Shown here one piece after another: positions 56,634-64,000 of a stretch of 64,000 bases of DNA. The stretch is taken from assembly GCA_016716085.1 (NCBI GenBank), contig JADJWY010000026.1, positions 1 through 64,000 of the forward strand, given 5' to 3'. This DNA comes from Hahellaceae bacterium. Its GTDB lineage: Bacteria > Pseudomonadota > Gammaproteobacteria > Pseudomonadales > Oleiphilaceae. The number at the start of each line of letters is the position of its first letter. Position 1 is the first letter of the stretch. A program made the translations under genes and the position numbers. Below the pieces are notes generated by a model that was given only the letters and a program-made list of their open reading frames with translations, made no database searches and was not told the origin of the DNA.

Positions 56634-57769
56634 CTTTTAATTGATCTCTCTACGCCGAGCCAACGTAATATTTTCGCACCAAAATCAAAAATTGCTTCTT
56701 GATTAGCGTAGTCCTTGTAAGTCTTATTCGGCTGATCGAAATAGCGTTGCAACTCGTCGACACTAATACCAAGTTTGGTAGCAATATACTCAAAATCATG
56801 TTTCGCATCTTCGTCACTAATCGCCGGCTGTTTTAAACGTTCCAACGCTTCGTCACGAGTCATCTGCCCCGTTACTATCAAGCTAGAATACTGAACTTTT
56901 CTCGTATCGTAACCAAACTTACGCGGTAACCAATATCCCTCATAGAATTTAGTAAATCTTGATTCAAAATGCTTCTGAGGATATGGCTGCCATCCATATT
57001 CGTCTTCCAACACTTTCATTGCATCACTTTTTATATACGGGAAGTAGTTTAGAGGCTTAATCACTTCAATTTTACGAATGTAACGCAAATAGAATTTGTG
57101 TCTTAATACACTACTAAATGGATAAGATTTCATAGGGTTATCACAGAATCGCTTCCTGATATCTTTAATCTGAGCCATATCAGTACCGTAATAGATCCAC
57201 TCCAAAGGGTTCCGAATGCATTCCGTCGAAATATTCCCGCCATTTAGTATGTATTTAATTTTGTACTTATCAGCAAAGTTATAAAGCGTCGCTACAAATG
57301 CATGATCTTGGGGAATATCGATATTTGCAACACCAGCTTTAAAGTATGCAAGCTGGAAGGCCTTCATTTCTTCCCAGTTGATAACCTCGGTATAGAGGTC
57401 TAGCCCCAACTTGTCGATCATAACATTTATATTGTTAACGGCTATATCTGAATTCCAGCCACCATCGACATGAAATACCAAGGGCCTCAATCCATATTCT
57501 TTTACTGCAACATGAAGGAGGTAAGAGCTATCAGAACCGCCGCTCATTCCCATAATACAATCGAAATCCCGACCTTTTCCATCAGCCTTTATTTTTTCAA
57601 TTATTCTAGTTAGCTCTTCTTTCCCTCGTGCATCAGTATGCCAATTGGGCTCTACATTTTGATAAAAGTCATTACAATGATCGCAGACACCCTTTTCATC
57701 AAACGTGATTTTGCTATCAGAGGTGTCCATAACGCAATTCGTACAAACTTTAAGCTCTTCGTTTCTCAT
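56630..57769 (-). CDS. N-acetyl sugar amidotransferase (WbpG/PseA-like)
   Basis: A 379-residue ATP pyrophosphatase-type protein. It has four zinc-site cysteines (CTNCVMDTSD and CDHCNDF), the PP-loop GMSGGSDSSYLLHVAV, and LNGGNISTECIRNPLEWIYY. Relatives convert an acetamido group of a diamino or nonulosonic sugar to an acetamidino group, using ammonia from HisH/HisF. Together with the next two genes it predicts an amidinated sugar in the surface polysaccharide. It is the first gene of the tight set wbpG-hisH-hisF. Confidence 0.9.
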   Translation of the reverse strand: MRNEELKVCTNCVMDTSDSKITFDEKGVCDHCNDFYQNVEPNWHTDARGKEELTRIIEKIKADGKGRDFDCIMGMSGGSDSSYLLHVAVKEYGLRPLVFHVDGGWNSDIAVNNINVMIDKLGLDLYTEVINWEEMKAFQLAYFKAGVANIDIPQDHAFVATLYNFADKYKIKYILNGGNISTECIRNPLEWIYYGTDMAQIKDIRKRFCDNPMKSYPFSSVLRHKFYLRYIRKIEVIKPLNYFPYIKSDAMKVLEDEYGWQPYPQKHFESRFTKFYEGYWLPRKFGYDTRKVQYSSLIVTGQMTRDEALERLKQPAISDEDAKHDFEYIATKLGISVDELQRYFDQPNKTYKDYANQEAIFDFGAKILRWLGVERSIKR

Positions 57770-57961
57770 ACTTTACCCAAACAATATTAACCAGAAACCC
57801 CATGGTGACCAAGCCATCTCCATACTAAACAAACAGTTACAAAGTTTTTATTAGTTTTACCTGTACTATTTCTCCACCAACATGTATGAATATGCGACTT
57901 TTTTTTATTTGTTAGACGTAGATACTATTCAACAAAATTTCCATCATGTTTTTTCGAACTC

Positions 57962-59062
57962 TTAAAAGAGTTTGGACAATATCTCAAATGATTTATTCTG
58001 ATCAAATATCGTAAGTGCAGAGGCAGAAGGAGTATACCCTTCCCTAGAGATTTGGTCTGCTTTTTTAAGCGCTTCATCGAACCAATTGGAATTTTCTAAA
58101 TTAGCAACCACAATCCTTAATTTCATACAATCGGGCAAATGATCATAATAAGGCTGATATGAAATAATTACAGGGGCACCACAAAACACGGCTTCGTATA
58201 CACTTCTCGGGGAAGAATCACTTGAAGGGATAGAAATAACAGCTCTGGCACCTTCAAACATACGATACATATCGTCTCTTTCTAGCCGCCCCAAATCCTT
58301 ATCGTCATTTCCAAAAAGATGGGTAATACTTTCTTTATATTCAAGATCTTCAAAAGGGTAAATAAAATTAATAACCTCATTACCATTTTCTGTAGACTGG
58401 TTTCTTGCTTCTATAAGATCTTCAATTCTGTATAGTGGCGTAAACCCTCTCATCGACAGAATATTCTTGCGCTCATTTTGCTCTTTACCCACCACTCTAT
58501 TAATGGCACTAACGTCTATCCCATTTTGAATTATGGAACATTTAACACCTGAAAGCTCAAAAACAGAGACACTCATTTTAGTTGAGTCAACAGTGATAGA
58601 CTTTGCAGCTTTCATTGCTCTAACCGTTAGAAAACGATACAAGCGAGATTTGTATGGTTTGATGAGTATATCACTACCTTGAGGTGTACCAACAAAATCA
58701 ACTCCCGCCAACCAAGCAAGCCAAATATAGTACATTGAATGCGCATGATAGACGGCGTTATCATGTTTTTTAGAAAAGCGGCTTAACTTATAAACCTGAA
58801 TCGGCAACACTAAAAACTTGACAATATTTCTCCAAATATTTCCTAATCGAGATTGAGCTTTGAATAACAAACGATCAATTATCAATAAATGGAACACAAT
58901 ATCTTTTTTATTCACCAAGACATCAAAGCCTTCCGAGTCAATTAAATCTGTAAGAATAACGACACGCTGGTCCTTTAAATATTTTAGAGCGCTGCGATAC
59001 CAATCCATCGCATGATAATCTCTGGAACCACAAAGAAATACAACTTCCTTTTGAGTATTAAT
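57962..59062 (-). CDS. Glycosyltransferase (GT-B fold), non-ATG start likely
   Basis: A glycosyltransferase of about 366 residues with a GT4-type C-terminal half: ILSMRGFTPLYRIEDLIEA and VISIPSSDSSPRSVYEAVFC followed by GAPVIISYQP (phosphate-binding E). The only in-frame ATG (59008) would drop the first strand VVFLCGSRDYH, a natural N-terminus. Going back, ATT 59062 lies seven bases after GGAGTAAAGTT and just after the stop of the upstream gene, so a non-canonical start is likely. The sugar donor is unknown. It adds a sugar to the repeat unit at the inner membrane. Confidence 0.75.
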   Translation of the reverse strand: MNTQKEVVFLCGSRDYHAMDWYRSALKYLKDQRVVILTDLIDSEGFDVLVNKKDIVFHLLIIDRLLFKAQSRLGNIWRNIVKFLVLPIQVYKLSRFSKKHDNAVYHAHSMYYIWLAWLAGVDFVGTPQGSDILIKPYKSRLYRFLTVRAMKAAKSITVDSTKMSVSVFELSGVKCSIIQNGIDVSAINRVVGKEQNERKNILSMRGFTPLYRIEDLIEARNQSTENGNEVINFIYPFEDLEYKESITHLFGNDDKDLGRLERDDMYRMFEGARAVISIPSSDSSPRSVYEAVFCGAPVIISYQPYYDHLPDCMKLRIVVANLENSNWFDEALKKADQISREGYTPSASALTIFDQNKSFEILSKLF

Positions 59063-59074
59063 AACTTTACTCCA

Positions 59075-60229
59075 TTACAGTAACATTTCGTATTTTGCGC
59101 CCATTTTCTCAATCGGCAGCTCAGTTTCAGCAAATTCTCTACACCGACGACCATAGTATTCTAGGTCTGAAGCATCCAGGCCATACAACTTTTCGAGTGC
59201 TGACGCAATACTGCCTGGGTCTAATGGGTCAAATAACAAGCCTCTTTCCCCTTCAGAAACCAATATACCATTGTCACATACATCACTTGCTATGATTGGC
59301 CTTCCAACAGACATAGCTTCACAAATAACATTAGGTAACCCCTCATATATTGATGAATGTATCAATACATGATGATCTCTAAGTAAGTCATAAATATTCT
59401 TTGATTCACCGAGCCACCTCCAGTTTTCCGCTACTTCAGGGTAATTTTCCAATTCCTTCTCGATAAGACCTCGATATTCTTGACCTTTGTGACTTTCATC
59501 CCATCTGCCAACCCAGTCTAACTGGGGTACGAAACCATTCCGTTTGCTAAATTCCACTAAACCTTTAATTAAGCCCACAGCATTTTTCTCAGGTCCAATT
59601 CGGCCTATAGAAACTAGCCTCAACTGTCTCATATTGTTTATCTGAGGAAGCGGTGACTCTGGCGGAATAGGAAAACCGTTATATATGCATTCGACCTTTC
59701 TCTGTAGCCAGCGATGACTTTTCAACCAGTCTGCGTGATCCTGACTATTTGCAATTACTTTTGTCGCAAATACATGCAACAAACGTTTAATTAACGCAGG
59801 CCACTTACCACCATCATGAAACCTACTAGACCTTTCTGATACGATTAATTTGGAGCGCCAATATACTATCCGGGCCAATTCAGAATAGATATTAGGCGTA
59901 TCCAAATAAGACACAATCGAATCAAACTTTTCTTGCCACAGTAATTTAATCAATCCAAATAGAACTTTAAAAGAAAACCCTGTCGAGTCCCGGTAGATAG
60001 TGTGTAGTTTTACATTGATATTCTTAAGTTCGGACTCAAAAAAGTTGTACTCATGATTATAAGTAAATAGGGTTACTTCATGTCCTTGAGTACTTAAATA
60101 ACGAGCCAGATGTACGATTTGACGTTGAGCTCCCCCTGAGCCTAAATCATCAATAACCAACAAAACCTTCTTTGACTGTTGATGTTTTTTATTATTAATT
60201 TCCATGACCTCTTTCATAGACCAGAACAT
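59075..60229 (-). CDS. Family 4 glycosyltransferase
   Basis: A 384-residue GT4 enzyme with an N-terminal Rossmann half VLLVIDDLGSGGAQRQIVHL and the acceptor-side glycine loop, and a C-terminal half LVSIGRIGPEKNAVGLIKGL, LIHSSIYEGLPNVICEAMSV (E-x7-E motif) and GRPIIASDVCDNGILV. The start is uncertain among ATG 60229, 60217 and 60205. It runs into the next gene with its stop 12 bases before that gene's ATT start. Confidence 0.9.
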   Translation of the reverse strand: MFWSMKEVMEINNKKHQQSKKVLLVIDDLGSGGAQRQIVHLARYLSTQGHEVTLFTYNHEYNFFESELKNINVKLHTIYRDSTGFSFKVLFGLIKLLWQEKFDSIVSYLDTPNIYSELARIVYWRSKLIVSERSSRFHDGGKWPALIKRLLHVFATKVIANSQDHADWLKSHRWLQRKVECIYNGFPIPPESPLPQINNMRQLRLVSIGRIGPEKNAVGLIKGLVEFSKRNGFVPQLDWVGRWDESHKGQEYRGLIEKELENYPEVAENWRWLGESKNIYDLLRDHHVLIHSSIYEGLPNVICEAMSVGRPIIASDVCDNGILVSEGERGLLFDPLDPGSIASALEKLYGLDASDLEYYGRRCREFAETELPIEKMGAKYEMLL

Positions 60230-60284
60230 ACACTAAAAAACGCAGAAACCAAAAATAAATTACACAAATTAAACTCATATAAAA

Positions 60285-61214
60285 TTAAAAAGATTTCAAC
60301 ACTACCCACATGAGATGAACAGATACAACTCCCATCATAATTACACTAAAAATCGTCTTATACGCTTTAAAGTTTCTTAAGCTACTATAATCAGGAAAGA
60401 CTGCCAGTAAGAAAACTAAGGGTAGAAACGCACCCAAATGCCTGTTTTCCGCGCTTGTCATGACGATCGCAAAAGAGAAACCTAAGGATGTAAATAGTAA
60501 AAACAATGCCGGTTTCGTTCTTAGCTTGGGATTCTTGAATAACATCCAAACCGACTGCAAGAACATCGGAATAACAGCGTAAAACAATAATGCGTTAAAT
60601 CCTTTAAACACATGGTAAAAACTACTAAAACTAAAACCGGACCAAAAAGGAATGGGAAACAAATACAGGTAAATAGTACCTAAGACCATCCTGATAGGAA
60701 GTGGTTGCTCAAAAATTAACGACAAACCTAAAGAAGAACTGGCACCATCAGCCTGACGACCTTTATCCAGGTAACTCTGCTGCCCTTCATCGTAAAACAT
60801 CATTATACGATCTTGTAGAGCGACAACAAGACCAATAGCAAATATCAGGGAAAGAAAAATGGCGAAATATTGAAATAATGTTCTCTTATCACGATTGGCA
60901 AACATGATTGATGCAACATAGGCCATCGCCATTGCAAATGGAACGAATATAAATTCCCTTCTTAAGAAACCAAATATTGCTACTGCGGCAATATTTGTAA
61001 TCACGATCATGGAAATGGAAATAAAGGTCGCGTCTCGATTGATACAGCTAACCCAGGTCCAGGCCAGTAAGGTCACGGCAAACAACGCAAAAGCATCTCT
61101 TACATGAATTGCCGCGAACATCCAAAAGAGCCCACAACAGGCCATTAATGTGGTAAGTAATCGTATCCTAACAAGATCATTTCCATAAATAATTATTGCG
61201 ATTTTCACAGTCAC
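60285..61214 (-). CDS. Wzy-like polysaccharide polymerase or EpsG-type membrane protein
   Basis: A 309-residue protein with about nine hydrophobic segments, a periplasmic loop with DEGQQSYLDKGRQADGASSS, and a helix-rich end FLLAVFPDYSSLRNFKAYKT. The pattern (many helices, one large loop, location beside glycosyltransferases) suits an O-antigen or capsule polymerase, but these proteins show little conservation. Wzy proteins have 380-450 residues, and a chemoreceptor scrap plus IS3 element lies 75 bases upstream, so the N-terminus may be truncated. Confidence 0.6.
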   Translation of the reverse strand: MTVKIAIIIYGNDLVRIRLLTTLMACCGLFWMFAAIHVRDAFALFAVTLLAWTWVSCINRDATFISISMIVITNIAAVAIFGFLRREFIFVPFAMAMAYVASIMFANRDKRTLFQYFAIFLSLIFAIGLVVALQDRIMMFYDEGQQSYLDKGRQADGASSSLGLSLIFEQPLPIRMVLGTIYLYLFPIPFWSGFSFSSFYHVFKGFNALLFYAVIPMFLQSVWMLFKNPKLRTKPALFLLFTSLGFSFAIVMTSAENRHLGAFLPLVFLLAVFPDYSSLRNFKAYKTIFSVIMMGVVSVHLMWVVLKSF

Positions 61215-61289
61215 AACGCCCGATAGTGCAACAGCACCAACATTTGCTCAGCAGCAATGACCGTTGTATGCTACTTTTACCCTGCTTTT

Positions 61290-61412
61290 TTAGCCGGATT
61301 TGCGTGAGGAAAAGAAGCGGGTGAGTTCGAATAAAGCCGTTGATTTCTCCTCCATGGACACGGAAGCCGCCGAGATTTGTTCGGCAAGCGTCGCATTTTT
61401 CTGAGTGTACTG
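61290..61412 (-). pseudogene. Chemoreceptor C-terminal fragment
   Basis: Reading leftwards from the IS3 end: QYTQKNATLAEQISAASVSM, then EEKSTALFELTRFFSSRKSG and a stop at 61290. That is the last signalling helix of a methyl-accepting chemotaxis protein. The rest is missing. It differs from the tail of the chemoreceptor at 24479, so it is from another receptor gene. Confidence 0.75.
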
Positions 61413-61413
61413 G

Positions 61414-62316
61414 TCAACCTAAACCGGACACTTTTATTTGAGAGTTTTCATATCGGATCGGAGACATCCCGCCGTTGGCTGAATGCAGTCGATCCTGATT
61501 GTAATACTTCATATAAGACGAAACGTCCTGCTTCATGTGCGCACGTGTAGGCTGGAATACTTTCAGTATCCAGTCATGCTTCAAGCTGCCAAAGAATCGC
61601 TCGACCACAGCGTTATCCCAGCATGCTCCCACGTCTCCCATCGACGAACGAATGCCAAAACCTTCCAATAGATCCCGAAACTTTTTCGATGTGTATTGGC
61701 AGCCTCGATCGCTATGAAAGACCAAGCCCCTTGGCGGCTGGCGCAGGTTGATTGCCTTCAGCATCGCCCGATAGATCAAGTCTGTCGTCATGCGCTTATC
61801 GACATGCCAACCCACAATCCTTCTGGAGTATAAATCCATGACAACCGCCAAATACATCCATCCTTCAGCTGTTCGCAGGTAAGTGATATCGCCCGCCCAG
61901 ACTTGGTTTTTGCCAAGCGGATTGAAGTTCTGGTTCAACAGATTATCCGCCACCGCATGGTGATGCTTACGTTTCGTCGTGTTCTTGTAAGCAATGCGCT
62001 GCCTGACAACAAGATTGAGTTTCCTCATCAATCGCCGAACCCGCTCACGGCTAATCGAATAGCCTTCTTCACGTAATTTCTTTGCCAACTCGCGGCTACC
62101 CAGGCTCTGCCGACTACTTTGGAAGAGCACCTTCAGACGCCGGTACAGCTGCAGCGTTTCGGCATTGATCACTTTGGCTGGTCGTGTCTTCCAGTCATAA
62201 AACGCCGATACGCTGACCTGCATAACCTTGCAGAGCGCACGAACCGGATATTTGACCGATTCGGCCTCAACAAAGCGATACCTTATTTCATTTCTTTCGC
62301 GAAGAAGGCTGAAGCC
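61414..62316 (-). CDS. IS3-family transposase OrfB (made by frameshift)
   Basis: The integrase-core protein carries the DDE residues in VWAGDITYLRTAEGWMYLAV, GLVFHSDRGCQYTSKKF and CWDNAVVERFFGSLKHDWIL. The frame is open back to the A6G slip site at 62316-62322, and a -1 shift there joins it to OrfA. An internal ATG (62223) would give only the C-terminal 269 residues. The gene is intact. Confidence 0.88.
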   Translation of the reverse strand, partial: GFSLLRERNEIRYRFVEAESVKYPVRALCKVMQVSVSAFYDWKTRPAKVINAETLQLYRRLKVLFQSSRQSLGSRELAKKLREEGYSISRERVRRLMRKLNLVVRQRIAYKNTTKRKHHHAVADNLLNQNFNPLGKNQVWAGDITYLRTAEGWMYLAVVMDLYSRRIVGWHVDKRMTTDLIYRAMLKAINLRQPPRGLVFHSDRGCQYTSKKFRDLLEGFGIRSSMGDVGACWDNAVVERFFGSLKHDWILKVFQPTRAHMKQDVSSYMKYYNQDRLHSANGGMSPIRYENSQIKVSGLG

Positions 62317-62573
62317 TTTTTTAAAATTTCTTTTTCCATACGCAAATTCTTTACTTCCTTGCGCAGGCGTTTCAGCTCATCACGCTCGTCTTCCGATAAA
62401 CCTTTACCAGAAGCTTGCTCTTCGATCTGCTGTTTCCAGCGATAGAGCATGTTGGTCCCTATACCCAGCGACTTGGCGGCTTCTGGAACGGAATAACCCT
62501 GTTCCAGAACGAGCGCCACGGCCTCTTCTTTAAATTCCTTCGGATACGATTTATATGTACGCTTCTCGCTCAT
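62283..62573 (-). CDS. IS3-family OrfA
   Basis: A 96-residue protein with a helix-turn-helix (EEAVALVLEQGYSVPEAAKS, LGIGTNMLYRW) and a leucine zipper (LKRLRKEVKNLRMEKEILKK). The slippery sequence AAAAAAG lies in the codons for LKK just after the zipper. Confidence 0.92.
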   Translation of the reverse strand: MSEKRTYKSYPKEFKEEAVALVLEQGYSVPEAAKSLGIGTNMLYRWKQQIEEQASGKGLSEDERDELKRLRKEVKNLRMEKEILKKASAFFAKEMK

Positions 62574-62691
62574 AACGACACCTTTTTGATTGAAGTTGAT
62601 TGTCTCTCAAAAAAGTGTCCGGCTCTATTAGACCACTACAGACTAGAATTAATTGACTGGAACCAAGCATAAAACGGGATTTACCCGGCGA

Positions 62692-63327
62692 CTACTCATC
62701 TCTTAGCGCCTTGGAAAATTGCAACATTTCGAAAAAGCCTTCCAGCATGCGGCCACCATCTACTTCAAGATCAAAGCTGTTAGGGTCCAGTAGCCAGTTT
62801 CTAACAATGCCTTTCACAAAGCCCTGATAAGATTGCACTGCCAAACGGTGATTCAATCCCGGTGGTAGCTGACCACGCTTTTCCGCATTGATAAAGGCTC
62901 GCTCGAAGCGTTGTTTGAACTGCTTGCGCACCTGCGCATCCCGCTCAACAATCGGCCCCAGGTCTGCTACGAATTCACACTTGCTAAACAGAATGTCGAA
63001 TACCAGACGATAATGTCGATCCGTAATCACTTTGTGAAAGAAAAACTGAACCGAGCGTCTCAGCTCTCCCAGAGGATCGGTAGTATCTTCTGATGCAGCG
63101 GCTTCCGTCATGGTTTCAAGGGGTAAGGAAACACGGTCGCACATCGCATTGAACAAGTCATCCTTGTTCTTAAAATGCCAATAGATGGCGCCCCGGGTTA
63201 ACCCTGCTGCTGCGGCGATATCACAAAGCGTGCTTTTCGACACCCCTTTTAAATGAAACACCTCTTCTGCTGTATCCAGCAAAAGTGTTCGGGTTTCGAG
63301 TGCTTCCTCTCTGGTTTTCTTTACCAT
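62692..63327 (-). CDS. acrR: AcrR/TtgR-type TetR repressor
   Basis: A 211-residue repressor. HTH: TRTLLLDTAEEVFHLKGVSK, STLCDIAAAAGLTRGAIYWH, FKNKDDLFNAMCDRV. The C-terminal TetR_C_2-type domain (LGELRRSVQFFFHKVITDRH; GFVKGIVRNWLLDPNSFDL) is that of AcrR, which releases DNA on binding drugs. ATG 63327 (MVKKTREEALETRTLLL) fits the family; the open frame to 63441 is the promoter region. It is divergent from the acrA-like gene, with the operator between. Confidence 0.9.
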   Translation of the reverse strand: MVKKTREEALETRTLLLDTAEEVFHLKGVSKSTLCDIAAAAGLTRGAIYWHFKNKDDLFNAMCDRVSLPLETMTEAAASEDTTDPLGELRRSVQFFFHKVITDRHYRLVFDILFSKCEFVADLGPIVERDAQVRKQFKQRFERAFINAEKRGQLPPGLNHRLAVQSYQGFVKGIVRNWLLDPNSFDLEVDGGRMLEGFFEMLQFSKALRDE

Positions 63328-63378
63328 GGCGAACCTTGTTACAACTAGGTTAAAACGTGCAGACTGGTTGTCATTATA

Positions 63379-63394
63379 CATACAAGGATGTATG
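63379..63394. promoter_or_regulatory. AcrR-type operator
   Basis: CATACAAGGATGTATG, a 6-bp inverted repeat CATACA/TGTATG with a 4-base spacer, in the 149-base gap between acrR and the divergent acrA-like gene. It matches the core of the enterobacterial AcrR box (TACATACA...TGTATGTA). The preceding TATA extends it. Confidence 0.65.
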
Positions 63395-63476
63395 ATTGCA
63401 CAAATTATATACAGATACTGCTTTGTCCTACTTTGGATCAATCCTTATTTGGACAGATCCTTCAATGGAGTTACTC

Positions 63477-64000
63477 ATGTCGTCGCGCTCTTTACCTGCT
63501 TATCGCCTGCTGCTTGGTTTGTCTTTTGGCCTGCTTTTAACTGCTTGCGACAAGCAGGCTCCAGCAGGTGAGCCCCCGGGAGCGGGAGGCGCAATGCCGC
63601 CCCCGGAAGTGATGGTGGAAGTGGTTAAGGCGCAGCGTGTCATCGTAAAAACCGAGCTACCCGGACGAGTACAGGCTTTGCGTACAGCAGAGGTAAGAGC
63701 TCGGGTGGAAGGCATCGTTCAGGAGCGCAAGTTTCGGGAAGGTAGCGAAGTGAAGGCCGGCGATATTCTGTTTCAGATTGACCCGGCTATCTTGCAGTCT
63801 TCGGCTGAATCGGCCAGAGCCAACGTGGCTCGAGCTGAAGCCGACATTACCCAGACCAAGTTAAGGCAAAAACGGCTGGAAGGTTTGCTTGCCAAGAAAG
63901 CCGTCAGCCAACAGGAATATGATGAAGCCGTTGCCCAGCAAAAACGCTCAGAGGCTGAACTGGCTGCAGCGAAAGCAGCACTTACCCGTGCCAACATCGA
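63477..64000 (+). CDS. acrA: RND efflux periplasmic adaptor (AcrA/MexA-like), partial
   Basis: The first 174 residues are in the window and the gene runs off the right edge. The lipoprotein signal ends LLLTACD (Cys24). The adaptor follows: VVKAQRVIVKTELPGRVQAL, AEVRARVEGIVQERKFREGS and DILFQIDPAILQSSAESARA (first half of the lipoyl domain), then the alpha-hairpin with LEGLLAKKAVSQQEYDEAVA. It joins an inner-membrane RND pump to a TolC-like channel; an acrB-like gene would be expected next. The start ATG 63477 follows TGGAGTTACTC. Confidence 0.93.
   Translation, partial: MSSRSLPAYRLLLGLSFGLLLTACDKQAPAGEPPGAGGAMPPPEVMVEVVKAQRVIVKTELPGRVQALRTAEVRARVEGIVQERKFREGSEVKAGDILFQIDPAILQSSAESARANVARAEADITQTKLRQKRLEGLLAKKAVSQQEYDEAVAQQKRSEAELAAAKAALTRANI

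Larger units (their letters stand above)
61407..62640 (-). mobile_element. IS3-family element
   Basis: 1234 bp with inverted ends beginning TGTACTGG (left) and TGTAGTGG (complement of right); both continue to CCGGACACTTTT. OrfA and orfB overlap in -1 phase, as in the family. Flanking triplets GAG and GAC differ, so no clear target duplication is left. It separates a chemoreceptor fragment from the efflux locus. Confidence 0.85.

Noticed and set aside
1..64000. CRISPR array, tRNA or rRNA genes
   Set aside because: No regularly spaced short repeats, cloverleaf or rRNA-like sequence was recognised by eye.

Overview
The window looks like part of a gammaproteobacterial chromosome. Support comes from an AcrR/AcrA-type efflux locus, an ETF-ubiquinone oxidoreductase, a MalT-like LuxR regulator, a MarC/YccF pair, an ArsN2 acetyltransferase and a TorF-type porin next to urtE. 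No rRNA, tRNA or CRISPR array was seen. The genus cannot be fixed from sequence alone. The striking property is genome decay: many genes are frameshifted, truncated or cut by insertion sequences (IS) from at least eight families (IS5, IS1595, IS91, IS4, IS1634, IS1380, IS66, IS3).

Layout. 1-5.4 kb is a gene graveyard: remnants of a Cys-containing protein, a TetR regulator, a WYL regulator, a crotonase with a damaged 3' end and a beta-barrel-like protein. 5.5-9.9 kb holds a broken TauD-like dioxygenase, an intact CPBP protease, MarC, a small exported protein whose signal peptide was split by an IS5-type element, and YccF. 10-16.7 kb holds a DUF418 membrane protein, a small lipoprotein, a tight seven-gene minus-strand operon of small enzymes (DUF3291, GNAT, NTF2-like, GNAT, SRPBCC, PNPOx-like, RidA) and a VapBC module. 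16.7-22.5 kb holds ETF-QO, a shortened MalT-like regulator, an AraC regulator, ArsN2 and a double-VOC protein. 22.5-31 kb is a mosaic: an IS1595 element, an IS91 scrap joined to a nadB fragment, a PAS-PAS chemoreceptor, 5'-truncated hemN, an EAL protein and the hmp tail.

30-36 kb: two direct copies of an IS91-family element, one truncated and one nearly full length, bracket a cassette of 5'-truncated urtE, a glycine-rich exported protein and a TorF porin. The porin is preceded by a convincing sigma54 promoter and two NtrC-like sites, so the segment is probably nitrogen regulated. Both IS91 origin ends abut the tetranucleotide CAAG (CTTG on the other strand), the family's target preference. 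36-42 kb holds more IS and gene fragments.

42.2-55.1 kb is the centrepiece: one methyltransferase gene of a surface-polysaccharide cluster split by about 12 kb of nested insertions. An IS1380 element entered the gene (TSD CTAA). It was then invaded by an IS66 element (8-bp TSD), by IS1634 copy 2 and by IS1634 copy 3, and copy 3 was in turn invaded by copy 4. Copy 5 landed 24 bp away in the methyltransferase. All TSDs are still exact, and removing the elements on paper restores an uninterrupted 340-codon reading frame.

55-61.2 kb is the AT-rich polysaccharide cluster itself: HisF-like, HisH-like and WbpG-like proteins (a sugar amidotransferase set), two glycosyltransferases and a Wzy-like membrane protein. 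The split methyltransferase lies just downstream in the same direction. 61.3-64 kb holds a chemoreceptor tail, an IS3 element with a frameshift signal, acrR with an AcrR-box palindrome, and the start of a divergent acrA-like gene running off the window.
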